The notes: generated by a model from the letters alone, not told the origin. A stretch of 64,000 nt of DNA from Prorocentrum cordatum (GCA_963575745.1 CAUYUJ010003980.1:317143-381142); one strand, 5' to 3'. Counted from the first letter of the stretch, positions 18,200 through 28,754 are shown. Translations and numbers: made by a program.

Positions 18200-18520
18200 T
18201 CGTTAGCGTCTGCGACGCCGAGCCCAGTACGAGTGTCAGCGGCACCACCGCCTACCAGCTCTCCGCATCGGCAAGCGCCGACAGCGATTTCATTCCCCAC
18301 CTCACCTTCGTGAACAGCGTCAGCGACGCCGAGTGCAATACGAGTGTCAGCGACACCACCGCCTACACCAGCTCTCCCACACGGCAAGCGCCGACAGCGA
18401 TGTCATCACTTATCTCATCTTCGTGAACAGCGTCAGCGACGCCAAGTGCCACACGAGTGTCAGCGACACCATCTACCAACTCTACGACCCGGCAAGCGCC
18501 GACATCTCCTTCGACAAGAT
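18200..18520 (+). repeat. Three tandem ~112-bp units upstream of Gag of element B
   Basis: The word GCGTCAGCGACGCC (first copy GCGTCTGCGACGCC) begins units at 18206, 18317 and 18430 (spacing 111 and 113). Each continues with ACGAGTGTCAGCG.CACCA, then GGCAAGCGCCGACA. As the period is not a multiple of three, successive units are read in different frames. A plus-strand frame from 18103 would give a signal-peptide-like N-terminus (SVVLLLCCAVLNIVSVCDA), but it does not stay open into Gag. Confidence 0.75.
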
Positions 18521-18578
18521 CAGAATCGAATTGGTTAGTTGTCATACCATTGCGGACAACACCGACTATCGGATTTCG

Positions 18579-19268
18579 ATGTTCAGTGCAAAGATGACGG
18601 AACAAAGTTACAGCCAGTCAGTCATACCAAGTTGGAACGGAGATCCTGCGCAGTGGCGAGACCATAAACAGGAAGTGACATTTTGGAAGCTCAGCGAGAA
18701 TCTTGAAATGACGCAAAGCCATGCATCAAAATTGGCCCGCAAACACACGGGCACGACACGATCAGCCGCGCTCAACATGTCCCAGGAAGACCTACGCCCG
18801 CCGTCTCCAGAGGACATTGAGGAGCCCGCCGACAGGAAGCGATTTCGTAATCAGCAGGGAATCGAGAACGTGCTCAGACATTTGGAGGCAAACCTTGGAC
18901 AGCAAAAGCCCGTGCAGAAGGGAGAGACGCTCGACAAAATCTTCGAGTCGACGCAGCATCACCGCAGAAGGAGAAGGTATGACAGATTGGCTCGTGCGTT
19001 TCGAGGCTGGTCTTCGACAACTTCGTGAAAACGATGTGGACTTCGCCGCGCTGGATGACGTCGCCGGTTGGTTCCTACTACGGAAAGCGGGACTCACGGC
19101 AGAACGACGTGAACGAGCGTGGGCAACCTGCCGGACAAACACTACTCATTCCAGCGAATCCGAGGATTGCTCGCACGAGAGTTCCCGGATATCCACTCGT
19201 CCGAGCGAACCGCCAGCATGCCGTCGCGGCCGTGGCCGCAGCGCCCCAACAGCAGTTGGCAGCGTTAA
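18579..19268 (+). pseudogene. gag: Copia-like Gag of element B, frameshifted
   Basis: From ATG 18579 (or 18594) the frame reads PSWNGDPAQWRDHKQEVTFW...ENLEM, the opening I associate with dinoflagellate copia Gag, followed by GIENVLRHLEANLGQQKP. Around 18960 the homology moves one frame (GMTDWLVRFEAGLRQL...GWFLLRKAGL), then returns to the first frame near 19115 (NLPDKHYSFQRIRGLLAREFPD), showing two compensating indels. A stop at 19266-19268 ends it. Gag would package element RNA; this copy is broken. Confidence 0.7.
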
Positions 19269-20603
19269 CCATCGAGCCGAACTCGCACAGCGAATGTCGT
19301 CGACAAGCCCAAGGACGACAGGGGCGAGTCGGCGGACGGCAACGCCGAGGCTGACGTCCAGGACATCGTTCGCGCCGAGCTGGAGCAGTCCAACTTCGAC
19401 CTCGACGAGGTGTTCGATGGCGACGACTCCGCCAAGGTGGAGGCTGCCGCGGCGAAGCTCGCCGCGATCCCCGAGGCCATGGCGACCATGCGGTCGGCCC
19501 GGGAGGCCATCAAGGGCCGCGGGGAGGGCGCGCCGAAGCGCCGACCCGCTGGCAGGAACCTCCAAGGTCGCGTGGACCAGCGCAAGAAGACCTCGCAGTG
19601 CTGGGGCTGCGGCGAGAAGGGGCACTGGACGGGCGACAAGGAGTGCCCAGCACCGGGCGCCCGCAAGTGCGCCCCTAAGGACAAGCAGAAGGGCGGAGGA
19701 CGACGGGTCGGGGGCCGCTCGCACCTGCAGGCCAACATCGCCGAGCAAGTCGCCGACCAGAACCACGTGGAGTTCGGCGACGAGGAGGTGATACTACACC
19801 CAGAAGGCCCTGTCACTCCGCCACCCGAGACGCTGGTCTCTGAGCGCGCGGTGCCCGACTCACCCAGCGAGAACGCCACCGAGGGGGGCGAGACGCAAAA
19901 CCACGACGGGATCGGGGTACTTGACGCCGCCTGCCTGTTCTGCGTTGGTGGACTCGGGCGGCGCAAGACGTGCAAGGACAGGCTCATCAAGATGGGGCTC
20001 GCCGACCGGATCCTGGAGGAGCCCGAGGACGAAGTCTGCAGGTTCGGGAGCGGCGGCACGCTCCCAAGCAAGCTGCGCGTCACCGCCCCACTCGTGCTAT
20101 GCGGTCGCGCTGGGCGCATCGTGTTCAGCGTCGTGGACAGCGCCGCGTTCGGCCTGCTGATTGGCCAGGACTTCATCCAGCCGTCCAAGATCGACATCTC
20201 GCTCTGGAAGGAGCAGATACGCATCGGGACCCACTCCCAGAAACTCATCACCAGCAACGCGGGGCATCCCGCGATTTATCTCCATCCAGAGGAGCGGCTC
20301 GCCATCAAGGACGCGGGCCACGTGTTCGGCCCGAAGATCGCCGAACCCAAGGCCAACAACAACAACAAGACGGCCTCACTACCTACTGTCAATGCGACGA
20401 CCAAGGCGGATTCCCCGGTCGAGTCCATCATGAAACCCATCCCCAAGAAAGAATTGAACGTACCAAGGCGATTTCAGCCGCGCCGAGTCGCCGGGCCACG
20501 GCTTATGACCGCTGTGGCACTGCTGCTCTACGGCAGCGACGCCGCCCACATTTGCGACACTCCTGGGGCCGAAGACCGTATGCATCGTCGACCCCATCGA
20601 TGA
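19269..20603 (+). CDS. Gag zinc knuckle and retropepsin-like segment of element B
   Basis: Continuous frame after the Gag stop. An acidic helical stretch (19302-19480) leads to a zinc knuckle CWGCGEKGHWTGDKEC (C-x2-C-x4-H-x6-C; about 19600-19650), then a basic tract. Further on, LDAACLFCVGG...FGSGGTLPS...RIVFSVVDSAAFGLLIGQDFI has the layout of a retropepsin-like protease, with the catalytic D-[TS]-G appearing as DAA, so activity is doubtful. The frame closes at 20601-20603. It is the same reading frame as Gag, so only the TAA at 19266 separates them. Confidence 0.65.
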   Translation, partial: PSSRTRTANVVDKPKDDRGESADGNAEADVQDIVRAELEQSNFDLDEVFDGDDSAKVEAAAAKLAAIPEAMATMRSAREAIKGRGEGAPKRRPAGRNLQGRVDQRKKTSQCWGCGEKGHWTGDKECPAPGARKCAPKDKQKGGGRRVGGRSHLQANIAEQVADQNHVEFGDEEVILHPEGPVTPPPETLVSERAVPDSPSENATEGGETQNHDGIGVLDAACLFCVGGLGRRKTCKDRLIKMGLADRILEEPEDEVCRFGSGGTLPSKLRVTAPLVLCGRAGRIVFSVVDSAAFGLLIGQDFIQPSKIDISLWKEQIRIGTHSQKLITSNAGHPAIYLHPEERLAIKDAGHVFGPKIAEPKANNNNKTASLPTVNATTKADSPVESIMKPIPKKELNVPRRFQPRRVAGPRLMTAVALLLYGSDAAHICDTPGAEDRMHRRPHR

Positions 20604-20690
20604 CTGCGTGGCCTGCGGCGTCTAGCCCCACGATGAATGCCTGCACCTCGGTTTCTGCTCCGAATGCGTGTTCGGCCACCCGGTCACGCT
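20560..20690 (+). pseudogene. Cys/His-rich zinc-binding patch of element B
   Basis: Shifting one frame at about 20570 gives KTVCIVDPIDDCVACG, a stop, then HDECLHLGFCSECVFGHP, i.e. C-x2-C...H-x2-C-x2-H-x2-C-x2-C-x3-H. This is a probable zinc-binding module between the protease-like and downstream domains. It is too short and broken to name. Confidence 0.45.
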
Positions 20691-20783
20691 AGGCATCGAC
20701 AACGACAGCAAGCCGAAGGAGGTCAATCAACATCGTGGAGGAGGAGCAGATGAAAATGCAAAGCCTCAAAGGGGACGAAGAAG

Positions 20784-21746
20784 TTGCTCATGGACGGCAA
20801 ACGATCGGCCATCGTGACCAACGAAAGCGGCATCCTGCCGCACACGGTCAGCCAGGCTCTCAAGACTGACTTGGCAAAGTCAGCTACGCGCCCGAGCCCG
20901 GTCTCGAAATGCATGGTGACCACCATCTACGAGCGGCGCTGCAATCCCGACAGCAAGCTCAACGCTAAGCAGAAGATTAATGGAGGAGCTGCCGTTCGCT
21001 GTGCACTTCCAGGTTACGATTTCTCTCGGAGGCTTGTAGTGATCAAGCTAGAGGGCAAGATCAGGAGGGACCTACAAGGAGGGAAGACCGCACGAGTGCA
21101 CGCCGCCTTTCCGCGTACGCCATGGACTGCATTGCAGCGCCGCGTCCTTAAGATCGCCCCCAGCAAAGCTGCGCAACTACAAGCTGACAGGAACAACTCC
21201 GCGAATCTGACCGACCTGTTCCTGAAATCCAGGAGCCGCCTTCGCAAGGAATTCGACAACCACCTCGCGGTCTCGTTCGAGTGGCTTCGCTACTGCGACG
21301 GCTGGGACCAGACCAAGAACTACACCGCAGATGCGCTGAAGAGGCAGCTCCCGCGGGTCATTGACTTCGACGGCTGCGCCTACAACCTCAAGACCAAGAA
21401 AAGAGACCCGATCAAGAAGCCGTGGAGGATCATCACCGACCATTACGGGATCGACGACTCGCTGCGCAAGCTTTGCGACGGCGCGCAAAAGCACGTCGAA
21501 GCCCGTGGCCCAGTCGCCAAGGACAGCGAGAACTACACCAACGAGCTCGTCACGGCGCGGGTCAAGCAGCTTCGCAAGCCGAAAAAATTGACGCACCGCG
21601 AAGCAAACCCCACTGGACCAGCAAGAAGGTTAGCCACTAGAAGGACAACGCCGGCTCCAACGGCCCCAGCCGAGCCATCATTAACGACCTACGACGCGCT
21701 ACTGCAGCCGGGCTCGTGCCATGGGGACAGGTCCTCAATGCCATGA
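20784..21746 (+). CDS. Element B pol segment with FEW/DGCAY domain
   Basis: A 320-codon frame. Residues about 100-250 contain TARVHAAFPRTPWTALQRR, LAVSFEWLRYCDGW, VIDFDGCAYNL and IKKPWRIITD, a motif series I associate with a domain found in dinoflagellate copia-like polyproteins ahead of RT; its function is unknown to me. The first codon is TTG, so this is an internal polyprotein piece. Another frame from 21742 continues as a Pro/Gly-rich linker (NPPPPPGQLPAGQQPPG) to a stop at about 21890. Confidence 0.55.
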   Translation: MLMDGKRSAIVTNESGILPHTVSQALKTDLAKSATRPSPVSKCMVTTIYERRCNPDSKLNAKQKINGGAAVRCALPGYDFSRRLVVIKLEGKIRRDLQGGKTARVHAAFPRTPWTALQRRVLKIAPSKAAQLQADRNNSANLTDLFLKSRSRLRKEFDNHLAVSFEWLRYCDGWDQTKNYTADALKRQLPRVIDFDGCAYNLKTKKRDPIKKPWRIITDHYGIDDSLRKLCDGAQKHVEARGPVAKDSENYTNELVTARVKQLRKPKKLTHREANPTGPARRLATRRTTPAPTAPAEPSLTTYDALLQPGSCHGDRSSMP

Positions 21747-21891
21747 GCGGTAACCCGCCACCGCCACCTGGACAGCTTCCAGCTGGACAACAGCCACCAG
21801 GCCCTGGAGGAGATGACGGTACACCACCTGGCGACATGACGCAAGGACATCCGCATGAGGGGGCAACGTCAGAGCACCTACTCGGGTGATC
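21742..21891 (+). pseudogene. Pro/Gly-rich linker of element B
   Basis: Frame starting ATG 21742: NPPPPPGQLPAGQQPPGPGGDDGTPPGDM, ending TGA near 21889. Such Pro-rich linkers commonly precede RT in long polyproteins. Downstream to 22139 no frame is convincing. Confidence 0.4.
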
Positions 21892-22139
21892 TACGCGCTA
21901 GTGCCAGAATCCCCTGCGCTCGGTTGCGCCGCGGCCCTGCTTCCCACTGGGGCCGCAGGGGGCACGGCCCGAAACTCAGGGTCCGAGCTCCGAGGTGGCG
22001 GCCCCGTAAGAGAAGCTCGCGACCTTACATCGCGAGCCCCATCGGGTCAGCGCGGAAGGAGCAGCTGCTGGCCCTCCCGCGTGCCCGCGGGGAAGGGGGC
22101 GCGCGGGCTTCGCAGGGCCCCCAAGCCAAGGGGGGGGAA

Positions 22140-22153
22140 GAGACGGCGACGCG
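22140..22153 (+). repeat. Candidate target-site duplication, left copy
   Basis: GAGACGGCGACGCG, identical to 32694-32707; with one mismatch the match extends three more bases to the left. The pair encloses the minus-strand LINE C and lies between the two halves of copia element B, as expected for a nested insertion. Confidence 0.4.
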
Positions 22154-22264
22154 ACCTCAAAAGGAGGAGAGAGGGGAGAGAGACGGAAGGCCCGAGACCC
22201 CAAACTGTTGCTGGAGGGGCCCCCGCTACTTCTGCATTCTGAATTCCGTGCCTCCCTCTTCCAC

Positions 22265-23469
22265 TCAACTCACTTCTCGGTCGTTCCGAGAGATGCTCCA
22301 TGTGATGTCTCTGTGCTCTCTCCTGCGAGGAAGCCCATGTCCCCCTCGGGGTGCGTGAGGTAGAGCACACTGGAAGTCACGGTCATAGGTAGGGCCAATG
22401 AGGAGCACCCAGGTGGGCATCATGATGACCACTTTTTCCTCGCGCCCTGCATGTGTGCACCTGGCGGTGCCCTGAAACATACTTCCCATTACGATGACAG
22501 TGTAGGCGTACTGTGGTGCGCACGTAGTCTGCCATGAGGAGCGCTCTGAGAAACCTCGCAGATGCTCCCTTTGGCTGCCTGTCGGCAAGGCCAGCTCTCG
22601 ACTTGCTGAGATCAGCACTCCGAGGAAACTCGCTATCTTGGCGATCTGCAGACTCCAGTGGGCGGGCGCACTCACTGGAGGCCGCTTGAGTTGTTTCCTC
22701 CGACTTGGGGTAGCCGAACTTATCCGGTCTCGGTGCCATCCAGCATGGTCTGGGTGCTGTCCTCGAGCTTCCGGCGCTCCTTCAGCCCCTTTCACTTCCT
22801 CTGGGTCCATGTTGTCCTCGTTCTTCAGCTCACTCATGGCGACTTGCATAACTGCGTGGAGGCCCCCCTCGTCGTTCCCCGCGATCTTCAGCGCTGGCTC
22901 GCAGGCTCGCACCAGCTCTGCGCTGTAAGGGCCTTCTTCCCCTGCCTCTCCCACGAACCCACAGGGCACCTCGCGGCGAGGTCGCAGCCTTCGATCTCGT
23001 GCGTCGTCGGGGAAGACGTTGGGAGCACATCGAAAAGCTCCCCTGGGCTCATCTTCTTGGCCGCGTCGCAGAACTCGCAGAGGCGCTCCTTGACGGCGTC
23101 GTCGAAGTGCCGCGGCAGCCTTTCCGCAACGAGCGCTTGCCATCCGTCGCCCATGTTGAGCTTCGCCACCATCGGTGGCTCGCTCTTGAACGGGAAGAGC
23201 TTGCTCTCGCATCTGATCTTCGGCCATTGCTCGCAGCCTGGTCCAAACGCATCTTCTGGGTGATTATCCTGCGTCTTCACTAGCTGCGCCCATTCCACCT
23301 TGCGCCAGAGCTGCCACTTTTCGCTTCTCGAGCTGGGGCTGGGGCCCCTCCGCCACAGCTTGTTCGGGGGCGCGAACCCGCGCGAGCAAGCCCCCCCTTC
23401 ACTGGCCCCAACCAGCGCCCCTCCTGCAAACGTTGAACAGCTGCACGCTGTCGCTCCACTTGTCCGCAA
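22265..23469 (-). pseudogene. Downstream ORF fragments of element C, unknown
   Basis: Frames 23469-22888 and 23227-22265 look coding (normal amino-acid mix) but are frameshifted relative to one another near 22900. The first contains KWQLWRKVEWAQLVKTQD, GDGWQALVAERLPRHFDD and MSPGELFDVLPTSS; the second continues NDEGGLHAVMQVAMSELKNEDNMD. Two copies of the 26-nt micro-palindrome lie at 22541-22565 and 22615-22637. I do not recognise the family. It could be an extra retroelement protein or a captured gene. Confidence 0.4.
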
Positions 23470-23540
23470 AGTCCAGCGTCTTGAGATACTCCGGCTGCTT
23501 ATCGCCTTTCTCCTTCGCTGTCCTGTAGCCGCCCATATCG

Positions 23541-23554
23541 TGCATCTCTCTATC

Positions 23555-23587
<33 letters not shown>

Positions 23588-23588
23588 T

Positions 23589-23649
<61 letters not shown>

Positions 23650-23711
23650 CTCTCTCTCTCTCTCTATTTCTTTCTTTCTTACTCTCTCTCTCTCTCTCTC
23701 GCTCTCTCTTT
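23541..23711 (+). repeat. CT/CTTT microsatellite
   Basis: About 170 bases of CT with TTTC interruptions. On the minus strand it is read through as Arg-Glu repeats inside an otherwise plausible frame (23869-23399), so the microsatellite seems to have expanded within coding sequence. Confidence 0.95.
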
Positions 23712-24165
23712 ATCCCCCTTTCCCCCCCAGCCCCTGTTTTGCCATCTCCGGTGCGTCGTCGTAATTTACGCCCATGGCCATGCACTTTTCGAGAAGGATG
23801 CACGATTCTCCTGCGCACCGAAGGGCCTTCGTCATTCCCGCCCCCCCTGATTTGCTGAATGCCGTGCATATTCCCCCCTTCATCTGTGCACCTTCCAGCG
23901 GCGCCCTCGCCGTGCCCTTTGAACTCTGGGTCGCGATCTGGTTTCCTCGATCGCGAGGTTTCTTATTTGTGTCTCCTTCTTCTGCCTGCTGAACCTGGGC
24001 AACTCTGATTTGTCCGAGTGCCCGGGCCGCCATCGCCGCTCCTCTGGCCTTCCGCTGCTGTTCTCGACAGACCTGTTCTCTCGTAATGTGCTGTCTCCAC
24101 CGTGCAGCGCCTTCTCTTCTTCGCCCCGGTCCTCCCACTCCGCCCCCCTCATCTCGAGCTCGCAA
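23710..24165 (-). CDS. Element C-associated ORF fragment, unknown
   Basis: A 151-codon minus-strand frame with Gln/Arg-rich helical N-terminus and a C-terminal part of normal composition (GICTAFSKSGGAGMTKALRC, CILLEKCMAMGVNYDD). It precedes the CT microsatellite and then the frames at 23469-22265 on the same strand. No family recognised. Possibly one protein with those frames. Confidence 0.35.
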   Translation of the reverse strand: MRARDEGGGVGGPGRRREGAARWRQHITREQVCREQQRKARGAAMAARALGQIRVAQVQQAEEGDTNKKPRDRGNQIATQSSKGTARAPLEGAQMKGGICTAFSKSGGAGMTKALRCAGESCILLEKCMAMGVNYDDAPEMAKQGLGGKGG

Positions 24166-24893
24166 TCGACGCGCGCATGCTATTTTCCATGCGCTGCCTT
24201 TGCCGCGCCGGTCCTTCTCGCGGCCTGGTTCGTTTCTGGTATGCTCCGCGGCTTTCGATCACATTGTTACGCGGGCGCCCCTCGTCGCGTCGGCCACGGG
24301 CCACGGTTGACTGCCGGTCGTAAAGGCCGTGGCCCGCGCGCGCAACGCACTCCGAGAAACCTCGCTAATTCGTCAGACTGCTCGCCTAGCCTGCGCTGGG
24401 CCAGATCAGCTGCGGCGACACGGGGTGAGCCATGGAGAGAGAGTTGTGACGTCCCAACAGCCCAACAGCCTCAATATGCCAGTCGTGCATCTGATATGTT
24501 GGTCCCATCGCCCCCCGCTGACTGCCCCGCGCCCTCGCAATGCCTCGCGCTCCGTGCCCACCTCCCCCCAAAAAATTGACCGTGACTCGTTTACGTTGCG
24601 CGCGTGCTGCACTGCATGCAGAGCACCCCGCTCACCATCTCACCGCATCTGCAATTGCGAGAGGGAGGGAGAAACGCATCGCGTCGATTTTGCAGGCGAC
24701 GTGTTACTGACTGCGGTGGGCGGGCTGGACGCTGCCAGGCAGGCCCTTTTTCCCCAGGGCGTTTCTCTGTAATTCAGCTTCTCGTTCTGCTCGGAACTGC
24801 AGGGCCATTTCGTTTATTCGACCATTTGGAACGAAACGTCTGAGTTTGGTGGGGCGTTCAACGTCAATTATGATCGCTTCTGCTGTTCTTTCA

Positions 24894-25682
24894 TCAACCG
24901 AAAGGTCTTTTGTTTTTTTTCTGAGCGCTGTTGGGCGCTCCAGCGATGCCAAATTGCCCCGGGCGGGGCTCTCCAGAGGCAGCCCCCTCATGGCACGATG
25001 CTGACGCCGATGTTGGCGCCGTGCGCGTGCTTGTCCGCGTCAGCCGCGGCCTGGCACTCTGCCCTGGAGTCTTTGCACTCCGAGAAGACCTCGCAAATGC
25101 AACCGCCCCTTCCGAGCTCCGTGGTGCAGCACTCCAAGGGAACCTCGATAAAGCCACCACCTCCTGGGGTGTCTGTGGCGCGGCACTCCGAGAATACCTC
25201 GCCAATGCCCCCGCATTTTCCGCGCGCAGCGGCGCCGACGCTGAAGTCCCCGCTCCGCGGCCCTCTCCCACTCCGACTTGGGTGCCGCCGACTGGGACTT
25301 CTCGCCTCCCGCGTAGACGATCAGTGCCCCCATCGCCCATCCTCAGGTTGCGGCCCGCGAACTGGCCATGCTTCGCCCTGGTGTCTTCCCCCATCTTGTT
25401 CTGGAGCGCTTCTCTGAAGTTGGGGGCTTCGGTGATGCCGATCTGGACATTGCCGAACCCCTCTTCCCGAAACTCCTCGTCCTCGTTCGGGTTCCTGTTC
25501 CTGCTGTCGCGCGCCGTGTAGCCCTTGCGCTCTTGCTGACATTGCACATTTTGATCGTCGATCGTCTCCATGACCATTGCCTGGCTGTGCTCGCTGTCCC
25601 CCATCAGCTCCAGGAAATCGTTCGGCATGCCCGTGGCTCTGCTTATTGAAACTGGTACAATCGCTGCGTCTTCCCTCTGCAA
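24894..25682 (-). CDS. C-terminal segment of LINE C with micro-palindrome peptides
   Basis: A 262-codon frame after the zinc-finger-like segment of LINE C. It starts with normal composition (MPNDFLELMGDSEHSQAMVMETIDD) and becomes Ala/Arg/Ser-rich. Three copies of the 26-nt micro-palindrome (25075-25100, 25129-25154, 25183-25208) are read as ALARYSRSA, ALSRFPWSA and AFARSSRSA at a regular 54-base spacing, so this looks like a tandem 54-bp duplication of a unit containing the insert. Confidence 0.45.
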   Translation of the reverse strand: MQREDAAIVPVSISRATGMPNDFLELMGDSEHSQAMVMETIDDQNVQCQQERKGYTARDSRNRNPNEDEEFREEGFGNVQIGITEAPNFREALQNKMGEDTRAKHGQFAGRNLRMGDGGTDRLRGRREVPVGGTQVGVGEGRGAGTSASAPLRAENAGALARYSRSAAPQTPQEVVALSRFPWSAAPRSSEGAVAFARSSRSAKTPGQSARPRLTRTSTRTAPTSASASCHEGAASGEPRPGQFGIAGAPNSAQKKNKRPFG

Positions 25683-25763
25683 TTACGACGCCATCTCCCG
25701 CGTGCCTTCCATGAGCGCCACGCCCGCGTGAATACCTGGCGGTCCCATCTAATGCCCCTTGTC

Positions 25764-26660
25764 CTACTCTCTGGTCTCGTTCCCGCAGCTCTGCCCTGCT
25801 GCCGGCGACTTCCGAAACGCGAGATTGCTGACTGGCGCGAGGTAGAAGTCCGATGCAACGTGGCTCACGCCTCTGATCTCTGCCGCAGAGCGAAGGGCCA
25901 ATCTTTGAAGCCCGTTGATGCGCCCTCCTAGGTCGAACTCCTTGTAGTCGTCTCCTGCGAAAGACCAGCGGGGCAGGTGGTCTGCTTCCTCCCCCCTCGC
26001 CTGCGCCGCCCCACCCCGTCGACGCCGCCGCTGTCGAACGCGGGCTGCCCGCTGCTCTGGCGCTGGCCCCTTCTGTGCGCCACTGGCCCTTCCCTTTTTC
26101 CCTTGCCGCCCTTGCGGTGCTTCGGCTCGCCCTCCATCTCCGCGCTTGCTCCTCGCTTGGGCGGCGGTTACCCCCGCGGTGCCATCGCCATGTTTCACCC
26201 TGCGCGGTCCAGGAAGGCGGCAACGAGCATGCATCTGAAAGCCCTCGAAGGATTGAGCCTGGAAGCCGCAGAGGACGCAGGCGAGGGAACGGGGGCTCCC
26301 GCGCGGGATGATTCCAGCAACTTTTGCGTTGTAGCATATCCCGTGTCCCTCCGGCGCTCTCATGCCATGGCCCGTCGCGGTTGCATTGTCGAGAACGAGC
26401 TCATGCACCAGGGGCATTGTTTCGTTGTCACCAGGTTGGGGATCAGAGGAAGACAGTTGCGCGCCACTCTCCTGCGCCCTGCCAGCGCCGCCGCCGCAGT
26501 AAATTGCGCCCCGCGCACCTTTCGCCCTGCCCCAATTTCCCAGTCGCGCCAAAACTGAGCCACCGCCTCTCCGCCCACCGTAATCCCAGGTAGCGCTGCG
26601 CCCCATGCTTCCCCCGCACGGCGTGAAATACTGGGGCCCGATCCCACCCGCGCCCCCCAA
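25764..26660 (-). pseudogene. LINE C post-RT region with C2HC finger
   Basis: A 298-codon frame with CVLCGFQAQSFEGFQMHARC (C-x2-C-x12-H-x3-C), a zinc-finger-like motif of the kind found after RT in LINEs, then a basic linker, then FDLGGRINGLQRLALRSAAEIRG. An overlapping frame (26839-26360) has WAKQVARDFQALSEASEV and KQCPWCMSSFST, another Cys pair. The true protein seems to change frame near 26400. One partial 13-nt palindrome GCGGGCTGCCCGC lies at 26040-26052. Assigned to the LINE by position and motif order. Confidence 0.45.
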
Positions 26661-27210
26661 TCCCGCGCGCCGATCTTAGACGTTGAGATGTCTGACTCCC
26701 TCTTCGGGCGCCAGCTTCCTGCAACCTCGCTGGCCTCCGACAGCGCCTGAAAGTCCCTGGCCACCTGCTTGGCCCATGGCGTAGAAACTTCGCATATCCA
26801 CCCATGTTCAATTCTCTGGACCCGGCAGAGTCTGTCCAATCACGACGTTCCAAAAACCGCTGCCAGCACGATGCCAGAGTCCTCTGGGCATTCCGCCCAT
26901 TGTCTGTACCATCGCAACCTGTGTGTCCTCAGGGCCGTCGAGCAGCGCAGTGTCCTCCATCTCCAGAACACCTCTTTGTCGGCATAGCACTTGGTTTCAC
27001 CGCCTGCCCCCGCCCAGCTCAGCCTGCCTCCTGCCATCCATCTCAAAACGAACACCATCGTACTATCTAGGGCCTTCAAGCGACGTTATTCCAGCGCGCG
27101 CGCCGTCAGCCCGCCGAGGCCCGCCTCCGCCCGAAACGCCTGGAGCACCCCCTTCTTCATGTTGTCTCTGGTATCTGAAGACCAGAAGCGCCCGCGCTTC
27201 ATGGCAAGCT

Positions 27211-27873
27211 TCATGGCCTCGGCCTCCTCCCCATCTCCTCTGCGTGCCCTTGATATCCTGGTAGGTGCGGCCCGAATTCCCTCATCTCCCTCATCGGCGT
27301 GCCCATGATCTTCCTCTCCCTCTGCAGCTGCCCTGTGGCCCCATCTCGCCCCGGCCCCCGCAGGGCCACCAGGCGGTTGGTCTTGGCTGGGTTCAAGCTC
27401 CATCCACCTTTTTCCAGCTTGCAATCCAAGCGCTGAGTGGTGGCGTTGATCTGCTCTGCGATTCTTGTCGCGCGGGCTCCTGGGCGAACCGAGATAACCT
27501 CGCCCCCGCTTAGAGCCGAATGGGCCTGGGGGCCCGAGCGAACCGAGAGAACCTCGCTTTCGCCAAGCTCCACCTGGCGTGCCGAGATTACCTCGCTAAC
27601 TCCAGGTGCCAGAGGGGTCCGACCCGACAATGCCACCGCGTGGGTATTAGAGATGTCGTCCGTGAACGCGTTGAGCGAGATGTCGTGCTCCTGCTCGTTG
27701 ACTGGCTCCACCGTATCATGCAATGTCTGCATATCATCCCGCTCTCTTTCTTCCTGGTGCCATTGCCCCGCGCGCAGGTTGTAAGTGTCGTTGAACTGCC
27801 TTAGGCACAAAGTAAACCCCATTTGCGCTCTTCTCGTAGCCCTTGCATCTAGCCAGTCGTCTGCGCATTCCAC
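27211..27873 (-). pseudogene. LINE C reverse transcriptase fragment (FTDD)
   Basis: Residues 64-76 read DISLNAFTDDISN, matching RT motif C (F/Y-x-D-D; nt about 27655-27666). Further on, CKLEKGGWSLNPAKTNRL matches the motif after it (G..LN..KT). RT copies RNA into DNA at the nicked target. Between the two motifs sit three direct micro-palindrome copies (27577-27600, 27538-27564, 27482-27505), read SEVISARQ, SEVLSVRSG and GEVISVRPG, which split the RT palm. The upstream fingers and motif A are not seen; the region is replaced by repeats. Non-functional. Confidence 0.6.
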
Positions 27874-28316
27874 TCATGGGCGCGTAGTGCAGCGCCTCTA
27901 CCGCAAACGGCAATTCCCCCTCTTCCGACGCGGCGAAGGCTGATGCCACTAGTAGGTTGCGTTTCGTACTTGCGGAAGCATTCGTGCAGCCGTAGTTGCC
28001 TGTGGTGGTGTTCATTCCTGCTTGTCTTGCTCTCCACTGCGCAAGCGCACGCACTCGCATCCTCCCTCGATCTGTTCCTCAGCCCCCCCTCCCCCCCTGT
28101 GCCCAGCATGGGTGATTCGGTGCTTTTCCTCAGTAATGGATACCTTTGTGAAAAGCCATTCCCATTGGGCAGTAGACATGCGGGACTCTTTCTCATCCGA
28201 TTCCTTTCTGTTGTCTGCCCTTCTCCGCTGAGAATGACATAGATCTGCGTCAGTCCAGCGGTGCAGTTTGCGATTGGCGGCACTTGATAAGGATGTCCTC
28301 CAGCTTGCATGTGCAC
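27734..28316 (-). pseudogene. LINE C fragment upstream of RT motif C
   Basis: Two overlapping frames (28316-27849 and 28060-27734) with patches of normal composition (AFAASEEGELPFAVEALHYAPMSGMRRRLARC) that appear to be LINE-derived. No individual motif is secure. Position fits the RT fingers or an adjacent linker. Confidence 0.3.
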
Positions 28317-28511
28317 CCCATGCTTGCCTCTTCTTTCATTACCGAAAATCCCAGTCTAGTCTTCTCGTGCCTCCCCAGATGGTGCGTCTTTTTGACCGTC
28401 GCCCCCAACGCCTCGCCGTCGTCTTTTTCCCCATGTCCTAAGATGGGGTTATTGTTATTACTTGGACGCCTCCTACTCCTTCTCCCTCCTCCTCTTTCCT
28501 CCTCCCCTCCT

Positions 28512-28743
28512 GTTGGACTTACTCATACTCAGACCTACTCATACTCAGACTTACTCATACACAGACTTACTCATACCCAGACTTACTCATACTCAGACCT
28601 ACTCATACTCAGACTTACTCACACTCAGACATACTCATACACAGACTTACTCATACACAGACTTACTCACACCCAGACGTACTCATACACAGACTCACTC
28701 ATACCCAGACTTACCCATACACAGTATTAGTCATACTCAGACT
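28512..28743 (+). repeat. 16-bp tandem repeat (TTACTCATACTCAGAC)
   Basis: About 14 copies of TTACTCATACTCAGAC with CACAGAC and CCCAGAC variants. It gives TYSYTDLLIH-type repeats in frame but no gene is supported. Confidence 0.95.
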
Positions 28744-28754
28744 TCGCTTGAAGA

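Noticed and set aside
19105-19125. Micro-palindrome copy (GQPAGQ) in element B Gag
   Set aside because: The bases GGGCAACCTGCCGG encode GNLPDK in the Gag frame, a normal Gag motif; the resemblance is coincidental.
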